Source of the DNA: Phoebastria nigripes
Lineage: Eukaryota; Chordata; Aves; Procellariiformes; Diomedeidae
Direction of reading: 5' to 3'
DNA length: 64,000 nucleotides
Assembly (NCBI GenBank): GCA_035582835.1
Contig: JAYKAV010001256.1
Location: 933,376 to 997,375 of the forward strand
The notes below the pieces were generated by a model. It made no database searches and was not told where the DNA came from. It was given only the letters and a program-made list of their open reading frames with translations. Positions within the stretch are counted from its first letter, which is position 1. Every line of letters starts with the position of its first letter. Of the stretch, positions 46,791 to 59,000 are shown one piece after another. A program made the position numbers and the translations under genes.

Positions 46791-49700
46791 CAAAAGCCAA
46801 GGGACTTGTGCCTCTTTCCACCCCTCCCTCTGCTGTCTGAGTGGGTGCTGTGGCAGTTGCCTGTCCCAGTGCCTTGCCTGGGGTCCTCCCATGTCACACA
46901 AGGCTTAGGGAGGAGATGCTCTGCTCTCCCACCACCCACATGGTGGATGACTGCCCCTTGTCTTCACATTCCCTTGATGGAAAGTCAGAGCAGAGGATCA
47001 TACTGATTCTCATTCACAACTATTTTGCATCTTTAAAAATTACAATTCAGCTCCTTTTCTTTTACTCAGATACGGAGTGGTTTATACCTAATGATTCAGC
47101 CCAGACAAGAAAAACAGACCTATTCAGAAAACTACCTGATGTGTTGATGCTCACTTTTTTTCATCATCATCCATTTAGCATTGACAAGGATTAGTACATC
47201 TTGAAAATGTATTGTTTAACCATAGCAGATAACACATTTTCAAATAATACAATTTTCACCTTTAGTCAGTAAAAAGTGGTGATTAGAAATACGTTAATCA
47301 TCTGCTACACTCAGCTTGTTTTTGTAGTCTAGAAGAAAGCCCTTCTCAAGCTACATTTACAGAATGAACTTTAGAGAAGCATAGAGATGATGTCAGATTT
47401 TACATCACCATTATTCTTACAGGCTGAGGTATCCAAAACAAGTCCAGTTGTAGCTAAAATTTTCTTTGAAGAACATAGCTACGCTCAACAATTTTAGATG
47501 TTTGTAGTTATGGAGTTTTCAGCATTATCAGAAATATTTCAAATGTAAACTTCTTTTTTCTCCACTATTTATTTGGAAGACAAAAAGGAAAATAAAGATT
47601 TATCTGATGTGTATATATGTCTGTGTGTACATGTGTATGAATATATATGTGTACACATATGTAATTTTGTTTTTTACTTCTTATGTGTCCTAAAATGATA
47701 TCTCTCCTACACAGATCTTTTTTCAGGCCTGTAACTGACTATTAGTAATGTTAAAATAATCCATTACTCTATTCATTCATCCATTGTGACAAAAACAAGT
47801 TTTACTGAGCAGTAATGTGTGATCATTTTTTCTTGTTGGATAGAAGGAAAATGCTCAGACAAAAGCTTATACAACTCTCTAAGTATGAATAAATTATTTT
47901 GGTATGATATAATAGGTATATTATGCAACTAGAAGTGATTATGAACCCGCAAAAAGGTGCTTATCCACTTTAGTTAATCCTCAGTAATCCATTTGATTAG
48001 ATTTGGTTTTTCTTGGTTTGATGTGTTAAAAACGGATTCAAAAATGATGGGTATGTTTTAAAAACAGAATAGCAAAAAGGACTGACATTGTATATATAGA
48101 ACCTGCTATAATAGTTTCAAATACTGCAAACAGGTTTTGAGTAGAGTCGTTGGAAACACTTTTAAGAATGAACAAATACGTTGATGCTTTTTGTTTCAGA
48201 CATAAACCACCACATTAAAATGAAATACTGTATTATTTTACAAGATGAAAATAGCACAAAAGATTTTGACCTTCCAGGGGACACACAGAATCACCCTGCG
48301 ATTTCCAGGTCAGCTGCAACCGGACTCCCTCTCAGAGACTGAAGATGATACAATCTTTGTCTTTATAACTTTTACCTACATCTGCACTTCAAAAAAATGA
48401 TGATCTATCAGCTTTCTGCTCAGTCACATAAACTGAATGGGTTTTGCATTCCTTCACAGTTGTCTCTGAATGGAAAAGGTGTTCCGCTTCTATACTTGCT
48501 ATATATTTTACAAGTACTTACTATCTTTTTTCCTTTTTATAGAGCATGTATGTACAGACATGCTATGGGACTGTGAGTAGACCTGCACATATGTGCACCA
48601 TCACATTCATGTATTTTGTAGGTATCCAAAGGATTCTTCTGCCGACTCCCTGAAAGGACCCTGGGTAGTTCAAAGAAGTCTGGACAGTCACTAAAGGAGG
48701 TTGGTGAAGGATCCCAGGTTGTAAACCGCCCAGTGTTCCTCACCAAGGACATAAAACTTGGTGGAGTCAAGTGGAAAACTTCACTCTAACCAACATCTTG
48801 CATAAAGGAAGAATTGTATCAGTGGAGGGGGATCTAAGATGAAAGCCTCTGGGAAGACTGGCCATTCTCAGGCCAGCTGATATCTCAGCTTTACTGAGTA
48901 GTTACTGCTGCTGTTTCAGAGCCTAAGGGCAGAGCCTGANGGGATTGCAAATGATAAAAATTGGGGTCTTTGCTACTACTTGGTTGTTTTGTTGTTTCCA
49001 CTCACCACTTGTTCCTTAATTTCATACACTGACACTGCTGCTTCCATAAATTATCAATTTTATGGTTTTATTGCTAGCAAAATAAACTTTGATGACATAT
49101 TTAAAAGATGTCAAGGCTACGAAAATGAGTTTGTATTTGCAGAATATTTTTAAGTTGTAGTATTTTCAATATATTACAGCCAAAGGGGAAAAAAAAAGTG
49201 TTTAAATAAAAGTGACACAGTGAAGGTTATTCTGGCCACATATATCCACAGACACATGCAAAAAAGACCTTGAAAGATGTCCCATCTGCCAGGTCTCTCC
49301 ATCTGACTGAAGCAGGGAGTTGCTTTGCAGCCAACCCATGCTAAATAGAATGAATTCAACAAAAAATGTGGCAGGCAGCTTCTCGTCAGTCTAACTAATT
49401 AAAAAAAAAAAGCAAGCAGATGGACAAGCAATGACTCTTATTCAACAGGAATTTGGGCACTCTAAGTGAGAAGGCACTGTCATAATTTTCTGAGGATGTA
49501 AAAAGGAGTGTCCTTATAGATCAGTTTCCAGGTTCTAGATCTTAGGGCTTGATCCTGTATTTCTGACCGTTCCCNGCCAACACACACATGCATACACACC
49601 CCTATTGCTCTCATGCTGAATCCTAACTTGCAGTGCAAGAGTAGGGATCTGAGTGGTTCTTGGAGAAATGGGAGAAGAAAGGGTAAGAGAGACAAGAGAT

Positions 49701-50325
49701 CACAGGTTTGATTTAATTACGCAGCTGTTCTTAATCCTTTTTAATCCTCAATTTCTATATTCAGCTTTTGCATTAGCAAATTACCACCACATCAACAGTG
49801 ACTGAATGAGGATTGCTAAGAGGGAAGGTGATCGCTTCTCAGGAGCAGCGAGCCTGAAAGGATGCAAATGAAAGAGGAGAGGGAGATGCAATGCTTGAAG
49901 CTTGCTCTGAGATGAGAGTGAAAGTAGGTGCAAGAGACAGCACACGTGAAATAACATGAGCTGAAATGAGATGCTGCCAGGGAGGGCTATGTGGGCTCCT
50001 GAACAATGTGCTTCAAATTGGTGCAAAGCAACCGGATCCTGCAGATGATTTTAAGGATGAAAAGAAAAGGGAGAAGAAAGGAAATAGTCTCTACCAGGAA
50101 GCAATGATGATTGCTTTATTTGCAGCAGCTTGGACAGAGTTAAAGGNGGCTAAAAGTGAAGTGGAAGTTACAGGAGCTGAACTGGAAAGGTGGTAGTTGA
50201 GTGTTAATCACACAGACAATGAAACTTGGTTACTACTTTTTCAAAGGAGGATGAGCCCTTATTCCACCACATTGACATGACAAGAATCAGACACAACCAT
50301 AGATAGAAAAATTCTACAAAAAATA
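46791..50325. other. Unique AT-rich sequence with a TG/TA-rich patch
   Basis: At 47608-47664 alternating TG/TA sequence includes the perfect 16-bp palindrome ATATGTGTACACATAT (47645-47660). Frames reach 117 codons (46841-47194) with no recognisable family. A 76-codon Lys/Glu-rich frame at 49966-50196 ends shortly before the CR1. Nothing supports a gene. Confidence 0.5.
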
Positions 50326-50329
50326 TAAT

Positions 50330-51000
50330 GGGGGACTGGTGGATGAAAAGCTGAACATGAGCCGACAATGTGCNCTCGCAGCCCAGAAGGCCAACCGTGT
50401 GCTGGGCTGCATCACAAGAAGCGTGGCCAGTAGGTCGAGGGAGGTGATTCTGCCCCTCTACTCTGCTCTGGTGAGACCCCACCTGCAGTCCTGCGTCCAG
50501 CTCTGGGGTCCTCAGCACAGGAAAGACANGGACCTGTTGGAGCGGGTCCAGAGGAGGGTCACAAAAATGATCAGGGGGATGGAACACCTCTCCTATGAAG
50601 AAAGACTGAGAGAGTTGGGGTTGTTCAGCCTGGAGAAGAGAAGGCTCCGGGGAGACCTTATTGCAGCCTTTCAGTACTTAAAGGGGGCTTATAAGAAACA
50701 TGGGGACAGACTTCTTAGCAGGGCCTGTTGCAACAGGACAAGGGGGAATGGCTTTAAACTAAAAGAGGGTCAATTTAGACTAGATATAAGGAAGAAATAT
50801 TTTATGCTGAGGGTGGTGAAACCCTGGCACAGGTTGCCCAGAGGGGTGGTAGATGCCCCAGCCCTGGAAACGTTCAAGGTCAGGTTGGANGGGGCTCTGA
50901 GCAACCTGATCTGGTTGAAGATGTCCCTGCCCACNGCAGGGNGGTTGGACTAGATGACCTTTAAAGGTCCTTTCCAACCCAAACTATTCTATGATTCTAA
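50330..51000 (+). mobile_element. CR1 LINE, best-preserved copy, 5'-truncated
   Basis: A 670-bp 3' fragment of CR1 on the plus strand. It starts abruptly at GGGGGACTGGTGGATGAAAA within ORF2 and reads through ORF2 and the short 3' UTR, with GGACTAGATGACCTTTAAAG and TCCTTTCCAACCCAAAC. It ends in ATTCTATGATTCTA at 50986-50999. It is the same subfamily as the copy at 19870, with long shared words such as AAGAGAAGGCTCC and GCAGCCTTTCAGTACTTAAA, but is less damaged. Five of the window's roughly 58 N calls fall in this one copy, as might happen if reads from several young copies were merged. Confidence 0.97.
50339..50953 (+). pseudogene. CR1 ORF2 C-terminal region, open reading frame
   Basis: An uninterrupted frame of about 204 residues encodes the C-terminal fifth of CR1 ORF2p, the part after the reverse-transcriptase palm. 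Motifs in order are LNMSRQC and [11 protein letters not shown] near the start, [20 protein letters not shown] at about residues 39-58, [20 protein letters not shown] next, [20 protein letters not shown] at about 88-107, [34 protein letters not shown], and HRLPRGVVDAPALETFKVRL. The catalytic YxDD motif and the endonuclease lie upstream in full elements and are missing, so it cannot move by itself. The ATG is an internal Met. It is the longest open frame in the window, kept open by its youth rather than by selection. Confidence 0.95.
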
Positions 51001-52178
51001 TAACTGAAATAATGGAAACATATGCTTTACAATGCATTTTTTTCAATATTCTGTCTATATAAACATATAAATAAATGATCTCATTTGAACTTTTGGCACC
51101 TCTGCTAAAGACTTTATAGTGTAAGACATCAGTTCTGCAAAGAGCCACAAACATGTTTAAGTCTATATGTGGCATAATGTTTGTAGGGCTTTATTCAGTG
51201 CATAGCAGTAAGCATGTGTTTAAGCCTTTCCAGGACAGGAAGACTAGCAATCGCAGGAACTCCAGAACTGATGAGATGAACTGTCAAAGTCATGAGATTT
51301 GGCCTGAAAGTTATTAAAATTTTCTGCGTGAGCCTCCAAAATTTTGCTTTTTGAACAGCCTCTTCTGACTTTGAGCATACAAGCCAACTCACAACAGTTT
51401 CTAGTGAATAAGGCCAGCTTTCTAGTCTCTTTGTGAGCCCTCACTGGAAGAACCAGCTGGGACTAAATCACAGAAATCTGCCAGATGGTGTAGCCACCTT
51501 TCCCCCTCCAACCAAAATGCCCAATGAGAAATAATTATGTGCTTCTCTAACCTACTATCTGCCAACCCACTGATATTTCAGCAGCTCACTATATATCCCT
51601 CTTCCCTCCATTTGAGTCTTCACCATTCACTATGTCAATTAATTTTCCATTCTTCACCTTAACACATTCTGAGTTTCAAGCCTGTTATCAGTAATAATGA
51701 GGAGTTAAGTCACATACCCTGGANGGAGTTGGAGGACCAGAACCATAGGACATACCCTGGGCTCCTGGATGCCTCCAACTCACACCTCTATTTCTGTGCC
51801 AATATCGTCACCTACTCTTTCTGCCTTACTCATCCCAAACCTTCCTGGTAGCCCTGGAAGGGGAGAGGGGAAGCTGCATCATTCTCCTTATAACTGCTCC
51901 AAATATGTGTAGTATGGTTAACCCTGAATATTCTAAAACCATTAATTGGTCTCCTGAAAATATCCACAAATTATTAAAAGGCTGTACTGGGGTCATATTT
52001 TCAAATTTTCCTTTTGTACATAACTGAAAGCTCAGGTCTTCACATGAAGTCATAATTTCTGAAGGTGCAAATTACAAAAATAATTGATCAAATAAAGCAA
52101 AATTTTCAATAGAATCATGAAAGTTACAGTGAATCTCTTGCCTGTGAAATCTCCATAGAAATCTTAATTTAGACAGAT
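51001..52178. other. Unique sequence, no gene seen
   Basis: AT-rich. Short minus frames (63-75 codons) only, with no domain or repeat. Confidence 0.5.
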
Positions 52179-52358
52179 CAATGATTTTCAACAGCAGTCC
52201 ACAGGCCACAATTGGATCTGTAGACAAGTTCTAACAGATCTGCAAAAGAAAACTGAGAGAAAACAAGTGAAATGCAAATAGCTGACATCTCTTAAAGACA
52301 AATATCTCCAACTGAAGACGTCAGTGATTCTTAAATAAAAAAAGGTTAAAAATCACTG
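52179..52358. mobile_element. Ancient hAT-type non-autonomous DNA transposon (MITE)
   Basis: A 180-bp block bounded by imperfect terminal inverted repeats, CAATGATTTTCAAC at the left and GGTTAAAAATCACTG at the right (11 of the 14 left-end bases match the reverse complement of the right end, without gaps). Next to the left end, AGCAGTCCACAGGCCACAAT and TGGATCTGTAGACAAGTTCT follow. These match the pattern of hAT/Charlie-like elements (CAGTGGTTCTCAACC... GTCCACGGACC). The length is too short for a transposase, so it is a deletion derivative. An 8-bp target-site duplication is not recognisable in the flanks. It is very old. Confidence 0.72.
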
Positions 52359-52997
52359 GAATTCATTATTTTCTCTTTTACAATCTGGCTGAATATATTT
52401 TGTTCTTTTTAAAAAACAACACCACAAATCCCAGCAACGATATTTCAGGGAATATCTGAAACCCAGATGTCCTGGTCCTGCTCCCAGTTATCTGAGTGTT
52501 AAAATGAGAAATAACTTCATGAATGCCAATGCAGTTCAAATCAGCATCAGCACTATCATCTGTGGAGAACAGAGTAGAACAGAATCAACATCTACAAACC
52601 TTGGAGTTTTACCAGTGTTATCATTAGCAAGGCCAAATTGTGAAATCCTCAGTCTGTTCCTCCTGCAGCAAAACTCCTCCTGACTTGTATGGGACTTCAG
52701 GGCTGAGTTTGAACCTCAAGGTTTAACCCATCCTTGGAGTCTCCCCAAAGTCCTTGCACAACCCTACCGACGGGATTTTCAGGTTTGTAACACTTCCGTG
52801 ATTCAATCTGTGGATACCACCCTGCCATAGAGTCCTGGATCAGACTCAAAATCTGCCCTTTTCTCTAAAAGTCCACAGAGAAACCTTCTACCTTTAGGAA
52901 CTAATGAGTGTGTGAGAGGTTAACAAACCTCTGCAGGATTTCTGCAGACCTTATCATCTCTGTTTCAAATGTGACTCCACTGCACTCTCCAACCTAA
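52359..52997. other. Unique sequence, no gene seen
   Basis: No open frame above 60 codons and no repeat recognised. Confidence 0.5.
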
Positions 52998-53060
52998 ACC
53001 GAGGGCTGTCTATGCATTAAAAAAAAAAACAAAAAAAAAAAAACCCAACCAAAAAAAAGC
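52998..53060. repeat. A-rich low-complexity tract (A and A/C)
   Basis: Eleven to thirteen A residues separated by single C residues, continuing into an A/C-rich stretch to about 53090. Confidence 0.88.
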
Positions 53061-54084
53061 CACACAAAACCCCCTCCCAAAACCTACCAAAATGAAACTG
53101 TCTCCTGCACATCAAATGCTCCCACTTTTCAAGGGGAGTGGTGGTGATGGAAAAAGTGACAGGGAGAACAGATCTTGATGTGACAGATGTTAGTCATACT
53201 GCTTAATGCGCTACTAGAAAGCACTCAGATCGTGCAGTGATAAAGGCTGGGTATGAAGCAGAGCAGAACATAATTTTTTCTTTTTCCATCATGTTTTGGA
53301 GTCTACATCCTTTGCTCTCTCTCGAGCATGATGATCAGCTTTCTCCCTCATTAGGTCCAAATGTAATTTGACAAACATTCACACTTATTGATTTCATTCA
53401 TTCGCTCAGCTGAATACGCAGGACTAAGGAAATCATCCTTGGTGGCCCAAATCAAACATTTACACTTTAGTTTGCATATATGAAAACCCTAAAAGCTCAC
53501 AATTTCCACGAGACTATAACTGCGACTGAATAACAGAACAATCTCACCTTTACTTTCCACACTTTCCGCTCTCCTTCATGTTTTAGATGCCTGCTGTTCT
53601 TAATTATTTTATTATTTATTCAGCACAGTCAAGGTACTCAGCTTAACAAGACACAAATATAATAACAATCCCTAATCCCTAAAGAGCTTATGTTGGTAAA
53701 AACAGGGATTACACGTTGCTCCAGCTCTCCTTATGACAGTTCCCTGTTTTTCTGTCTCTTGCCATGTCCTGAGTAATTAGTGCAGTCAAGGTGCCACTTG
53801 CAACATTAATTGCATCTTTACATGGTTTAACAAAGACTTTTTGGCCAATGGTGCACATTTTACAGTGCCGACCATACTATTGCTGTGAGAAAAAAACCCA
53901 ACACTCTCAGTCAGACATAACCATTTTTGATAAGGTTGAATTTTCAGCTCAGTGATTTAAATTTCTTTCACACTGTGTCTACTTCCTGAAGGATTTGTTG
54001 TAAGGCAATCAATGGCAATATTTTTTGTTGTTCTCTGAATTTCTTTAAATTTAGGTCCTATGCTCTGTTCCTATTACCCCTTTT

Positions 54085-54220
54085 TTATTAGTGCTTTTCA
54101 TCACTAAATATCCAAGCACTTCACAAAAAAAATGTAAGAGTCATTAGAGATCTTTTATGGATGGGGAAGATGAGGCAAAGGGTGTGAACCAAGTAAAACC
54201 GAGGATCATTACACTGCATG
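54085..54220 (-). mobile_element. MIR-like SINE relic (-)
   Basis: TAGTGCTTTTCATCACTAAA, then ATCCAAGCACTTCACAAAAA, then GATGGGGAAGATGAGGCAAAG. These are counterparts of the reverse complement of the sauropsid MIR 3' half (AGTGCTTTTCATC, CAAAGTGCTTTACAAA) followed by GATGGGGAAACTGAGGCACAG. The element is cut off or lost beyond 54220. Confidence 0.7.
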
Positions 54221-54556
54221 ATCTTTCAGAAAAATTGGCTACAGAAATACCTCAGGTAATAATAAATACCATTATGCTATGATTAGTTTTGAATAAACTA
54301 ACGCATCAGCTTATTCTCAACTTATTTTTCCATTGCCTGACAATGAAGGTAATGTTTATACTCAGTGTTAGCATCACTAAAAGGAGGAAAATCTTTAGTT
54401 ATTACCAGGCTTTATGTATAAATTNGTGTCGTGTGGGCAAAATAAAAAGGCATTCATTTCAGTATCACTAATTGGACAGGCTAATTTGAGGTGGAAGAGA
54501 AGGGTGGTAACTCCTGCTCCAAGTGTTGTGTAGCAATAGTAGGCTGTTCTGGATAT

Positions 54557-54627
54557 ATTTTATCTTATTTTATTTTATTTTATTTCATTTTATTTTATTT
54601 TATTTTACTTTTTTTTTATTTTATTCA
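54557..54627. repeat. (TTTTA)n microsatellite
   Basis: About twelve TTTTA units, two of them with C substitutions, then a T-run. The Phe/Ile/Tyr-rich frames across it are repeat translation. Confidence 0.95.
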
Positions 54628-55229
54628 TGTTATTTTAATCTCATTTGGGGTTTTTGTTTTGTTTTGTTCTTTTTTTTTTTTTTTAAACTGCTTCAGATGT
54701 ATAGGCTTTTATTTAGCAAATGTAACATTGACATAGCCGTACCACAGGACCATCCTGAAGACAAAACTGAGTAATAACTGAAGCCCCATTCCCCTTTCCA
54801 TTAACCGTCATGAATTTGTGTCTTAAAATAACTCCATGGATTTCAGCCTTCCCTCCAAACCCTGAATCAGCTGAGAACACACAATAGAATATACCCACGA
54901 ACAAACAAAAGGGAGGCAGATTCAACAAAGACTGAGCAAAAATGAGAGGTACCAGCGTTGTAAATCTAACATGACATTTGAAAACATTCCTCTTTCTGCT
55001 TATTTCTTCAGGAGTTCCTCCTGCCTCTTTTGTGTTTTATTTATTCAGCCTGCAAAGACCTTTTTTTTCAGTTCAAGGGCTGTGTTTTATTGTCGTTGCC
55101 CAACACAAGAGAGACCCAATTCAGGGCATTTTTCTAACGTAAAAGAAATTATAAACACTGTCAATATTAAGAGGAGCTTATTTTCAGAAGGGAGCTCTGA
55201 CAGTTAACAGAGCTGCTCCATTATCTGTA

Positions 55230-55780
55230 CTTTTGATTAAACTATCCGCGACTCTTCCTGCAGATGCGCGTGTGTGCAAACACGCTACTTGAGAAACAAC
55301 GTAGGAGGAAAATTAGGAGGCCCAAGCAGCAGTTCCTGGGAAGGGGTGACTATATTTTGTCACAAGAGACAAATTTCTGAAAAACCAACTACATTCCCAA
55401 ATCTGCATCTCCAGTTAGCCAGCACGGACCAGCAGAAGACGAGCCAGCGCCAGCCCAGGGACACCGAAAGCCGTTATCTCACCGCTGCATCGCGGTTGAC
55501 AAATCTCCCAGTGTCACATAACTGCATCGGCTCGTCTGGATCTGCCTTGGGAGCAGCTACATTAAGACACATCCTGCAGCCTTATCACCTCACAGTTAAA
55601 TTAAGAGGACAAAGCCCAAGACGGAGAACAGAAAATGAGACAACCCGGACTGTTCAGCAACAAAAAAGGCTGATGCAGACATCATCTGCAGCACACGTCG
55701 CTGAAAGCGAGAGCCGCTGCAGAAGGTTAAACTGCACGAGGAAACAAGGACAAGCGGTGTTTGGGATTGCTCCAGAAATT
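55230..55780. promoter_or_regulatory. CpG-enriched block with a 173-codon open frame
   Basis: About 25 CpG dinucleotides fall within roughly 550 bases (for example TATCCGCGACTC, GATGCGCGTG and ACACGTCGCTGAAAGCGAG), against very few in the AT-rich flanks. A plus-strand frame, 55274-55795, is open for 173 codons and is Ser/Thr/Arg/Gln-rich. It has no domain, signal peptide or family I recognise. A 173-codon frame at near 50% GC is not proof of coding. The block could be a weak CpG island or promoter of a non-coding transcript, an old exon, or an unrecognised repeat. Confidence 0.35.
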
Positions 55781-56007
55781 CTGATTAAAACCTGAGCAGC
55801 ACAGTGTGAGGGAAACCAGAAAGTAGGAAGCAAGTTGGTCTGCTGTCATGGGTTAAAAAAAGCTGCAGGGAAAAGATGTGTGAGCAAATAGCAGATAAGA
55901 TAACTTTATGTATATCAAGGGTTAAACTAAACTCTTTTTTGTTTTAGTGACTGAGTTTAGTGGGGGAAGGGAATTCCTAAGCCTTTGCTTTGTTGTTCTT
56001 TCCATAG
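55781..56007. other. Unique sequence
   Basis: TGTCATGGGTTAA at 55847 resembles the start of some avian LTRs, but nothing that follows supports an LTR. Confidence 0.4.
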
Positions 56008-56008
56008 T

Positions 56009-56056
56009 GAAAAAAAAAAAAGAAAAGGAAAAAAGAGAGAAAGTGAGAGAGACTTC
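56009..56056. repeat. A/G-rich low-complexity tract
   Basis: An A-run passing into AAAGG- and GAGA-type units, ending before ACTTCTTGC. Confidence 0.85.
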
Positions 56057-59000
56057 TTGCTCAGGATTAATTATTGAGTGTTCCAGGGCTTTATAATATA
56101 TTTATGTACTCCCTAGAGCTTGGCACGCTCTCTTTCTCCCTCCTTCTGTCTTACTGTGTCATCTCCATCCCAGCACTTCTCACTCAAATACCTCACAAGA
56201 CCCAATGGGGTATCAAAAGAGATGGAGGTCCTGGGGGAAATGCCAGCACGCCGTACAGCTCGCACTAGCGTTGCTCCAGCTAAGGCCTTCCTGAGCACCT
56301 TCAAACAGCTTTGTTCTCAGGAGTTCAGGAATATGGTTGCAGAGGCTTATACTTATGCCAAAGCCTAATGTTTAAACTTGCAGTTCATCTAGAAATACAT
56401 TTTACTACCATAATTATTACCCACCACTACAGAATTTGATTTGCTTGTGCCCCTTTTCTGCACAGTTTGTTTTTTTCTTTAATCTTATCCCCCCCCTCCC
56501 ACTACAGCATAAGAAGCAAAACCAGATTAAAATGTATTTGAAGTTTGATATGAGAGTGGCAGAAGGATTTTGATTAATATCTACCACAGGAGAATTCATT
56601 TTATTAGATGGAAGTGCTGCTGCTGGACAACTCAGATGACCTGAAGGATGGTGCAGAGATTACAGTTGATGGATGAAAAGTGCTGTGCTTCCCATGGCGA
56701 GGAGCGGGGACACGAGCTCTGATGTTTGCCACTATTAATGAGCACTTTGGTGGTACACTGCTTCTCCAAAGCCCTAAGCAAACATCAACTAATGCATTCA
56801 TTAATAGTCCTCCAACTGCAGAGACAGGGAAAGAGCGGAAGAAGGTGAAGTCTTGGCCCCATTGATCTCAGTAATGGTTAGATCATTTTGTGAAGCCAGA
56901 ACTTCACCCCAAAGTGGTTTTCTATAGACTACACTGAAAACAGCTCATCTAAAAAGCATTCTTATGGTTTTCCACCACTGTTATGTTGGTGACAGTGAGT
57001 GCCCTGGTTTACATGGCCACTTTGTCAAGCAGAACATCTAGAGATGTTTTTATATAAATGTTCTAGATACTTGGTTTACCTCTGGAGCTTGGGACAGCAG
57101 TAGGAAAAATTAAGAAAAATAATTTNGAATGAAGATATAGTCAACTCTGTTTCCTTATTCTATACTTGGTGCCACGTACAAGAAATACCATAACTCTTCT
57201 TCCTTCATATTGTCATGAAAACATTGAAGAAATATCTCTGAGACATTGGCTACAGGTGTTTCTTAGGAATATTTCTCATTGTTAAAAAATGGCCTGATTA
57301 AATCACATTTTAAAAAATGGTGACATACAGAATTGACATCGTTTGTATGTCAGACCAGAGCTGTGCCTGTATGTTGGGTATTGTGTATTTACATACACTT
57401 CAATATAGATACGGGTTGTAATGAATGCATCCTTGTAATGTACAAGGATATGTTACAATCTATTGCACAAATAGCATGAATTTCAAAATTACATGATAAA
57501 GCATTTACACAAGGGATAACAGCTTTATTGATCTACCAAAACAAGCACAGTTTACAAGTTATTTAACTTCTGCATTTAAAGGTAGGGAAGCTATTGTAGT
57601 TNGTTATCTAAAGAACATAGATACGGTTATGGAGGAGGAATATTTGCCCAAACACAAACTTCTGCAATGTGTAGATGTCTTCATCTGAGGTAGCCAACCT
57701 GGGCTTCCTTTGTACTTCTCTGACTTCACGTAGAGGAAATATACCTCTAGAAGCAGAATCACTTCATCTTAAACAAACTTCTGAAATAAGTTGGATGAAT
57801 CTTATCTTGTTTTTCTTGACTCACTCTGGAGGGAGTCCACTCAACCAGCTTAGCTACAGTCACCTACACTGTAGATATCTAAAGTTAGGGGAGGCAAATC
57901 GTATGCCTGGTAGCTTATGATACTTCCCCACCAGCATCTCAAGGCAACAGACCCAAAGTCTTTGAAAATACTTATCAGAGAAATAATCTAATCCAAACTG
58001 GCCAGTGGAGACAGATAGCTACATACAGACAACCACTCAGTCCAACCTGAGATACCATCCTGTGGAGTTACATTTCTCTCTCTGTCTCCTCTGACTAGAT
58101 AAGATACTTAAATTTCATGTGGCTACAGGCAGGGGAAAAAAATCCCCCAAGGCTGAATGTCTTCCTATGGTTCAGTGAACCAACAACTGATTTCAGTTTA
58201 ATTCTATTCCACAATGTTTCAAGGAGCATGGAACAGTTTAGCTTTATCCTTGCTACACCCTGCCTCTCTTACAAAAGATGCATCTCAACGAGTGATAAAA
58301 AGTGGGACTTCAAAACTAGGACTTGCATTACTTGAGGTTACATTTTCAAAACACTGATGAACTTATATGGCTCAGTTTTCAGGAGTCAGACCTGGATACC
58401 TGAAAAGGGTGATTTTCAGAACTCCTCTTTGGCCCTGATAAAATATAGTGGCATTTATGAAGTATTTTGGTCTGAGCACTCAAAATAACTAGTGGTTTTG
58501 GACATGCAGTCCCTAGTATCAGTAGTGCTTATAGATACCTGGAACAAACATAAAACCCACAACCCCATGTAAACATATTAACACTTCAGTTATATCTGTT
58601 GCATGTCAATATTTTAAAATCATTCAATTTTCAGACTAATGGCTGTATCCTGACTTAATTAAGGACACATTTCTTTCTAAGTGTGTTTAATTTCTATAAA
58701 AATATTCTCAGAACAGGCAGGAGAGGGAAATATTTTCAGTTATAATAAAATCAGCATGAGAAGTCTGGTATCCCACAAGGGGCTAAATCCATGTGAATGT
58801 GTGAGGGCAAATGGGGTAAANTAGGACCATGATCCAAAACATACTCCTGAGAGGCCATCACTGACTGTCATAAGAAGCATTAATCTTTATATTAATTTTG
58901 CAGACAGTGCTTCAAAAGATTTCCTACTGCCCTTACACTTCTTTCTCAGCCTGCTTTCACCTTCTGCCAGCTGGATCTTGATGCAAGACAGAATTTAGAC

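Noticed and set aside
50339..50953. A 204-codon frame as a host gene
   Set aside because: The residue order is that of the CR1 ORF2 C-terminus, and it is followed by the CR1 3' UTR and octamer tail.
54491..54774. Hydrophobic Phe/Ile/Tyr-rich frames that look like membrane segments
   Set aside because: They are translation of the (TTTTA)n and T-run sequence.
55847..56100. Start of a second LTR at TGTCATGGGTTAA
   Set aside because: Only the first few bases look LTR-like. No matching end, polyadenylation region or primer-binding site follows.
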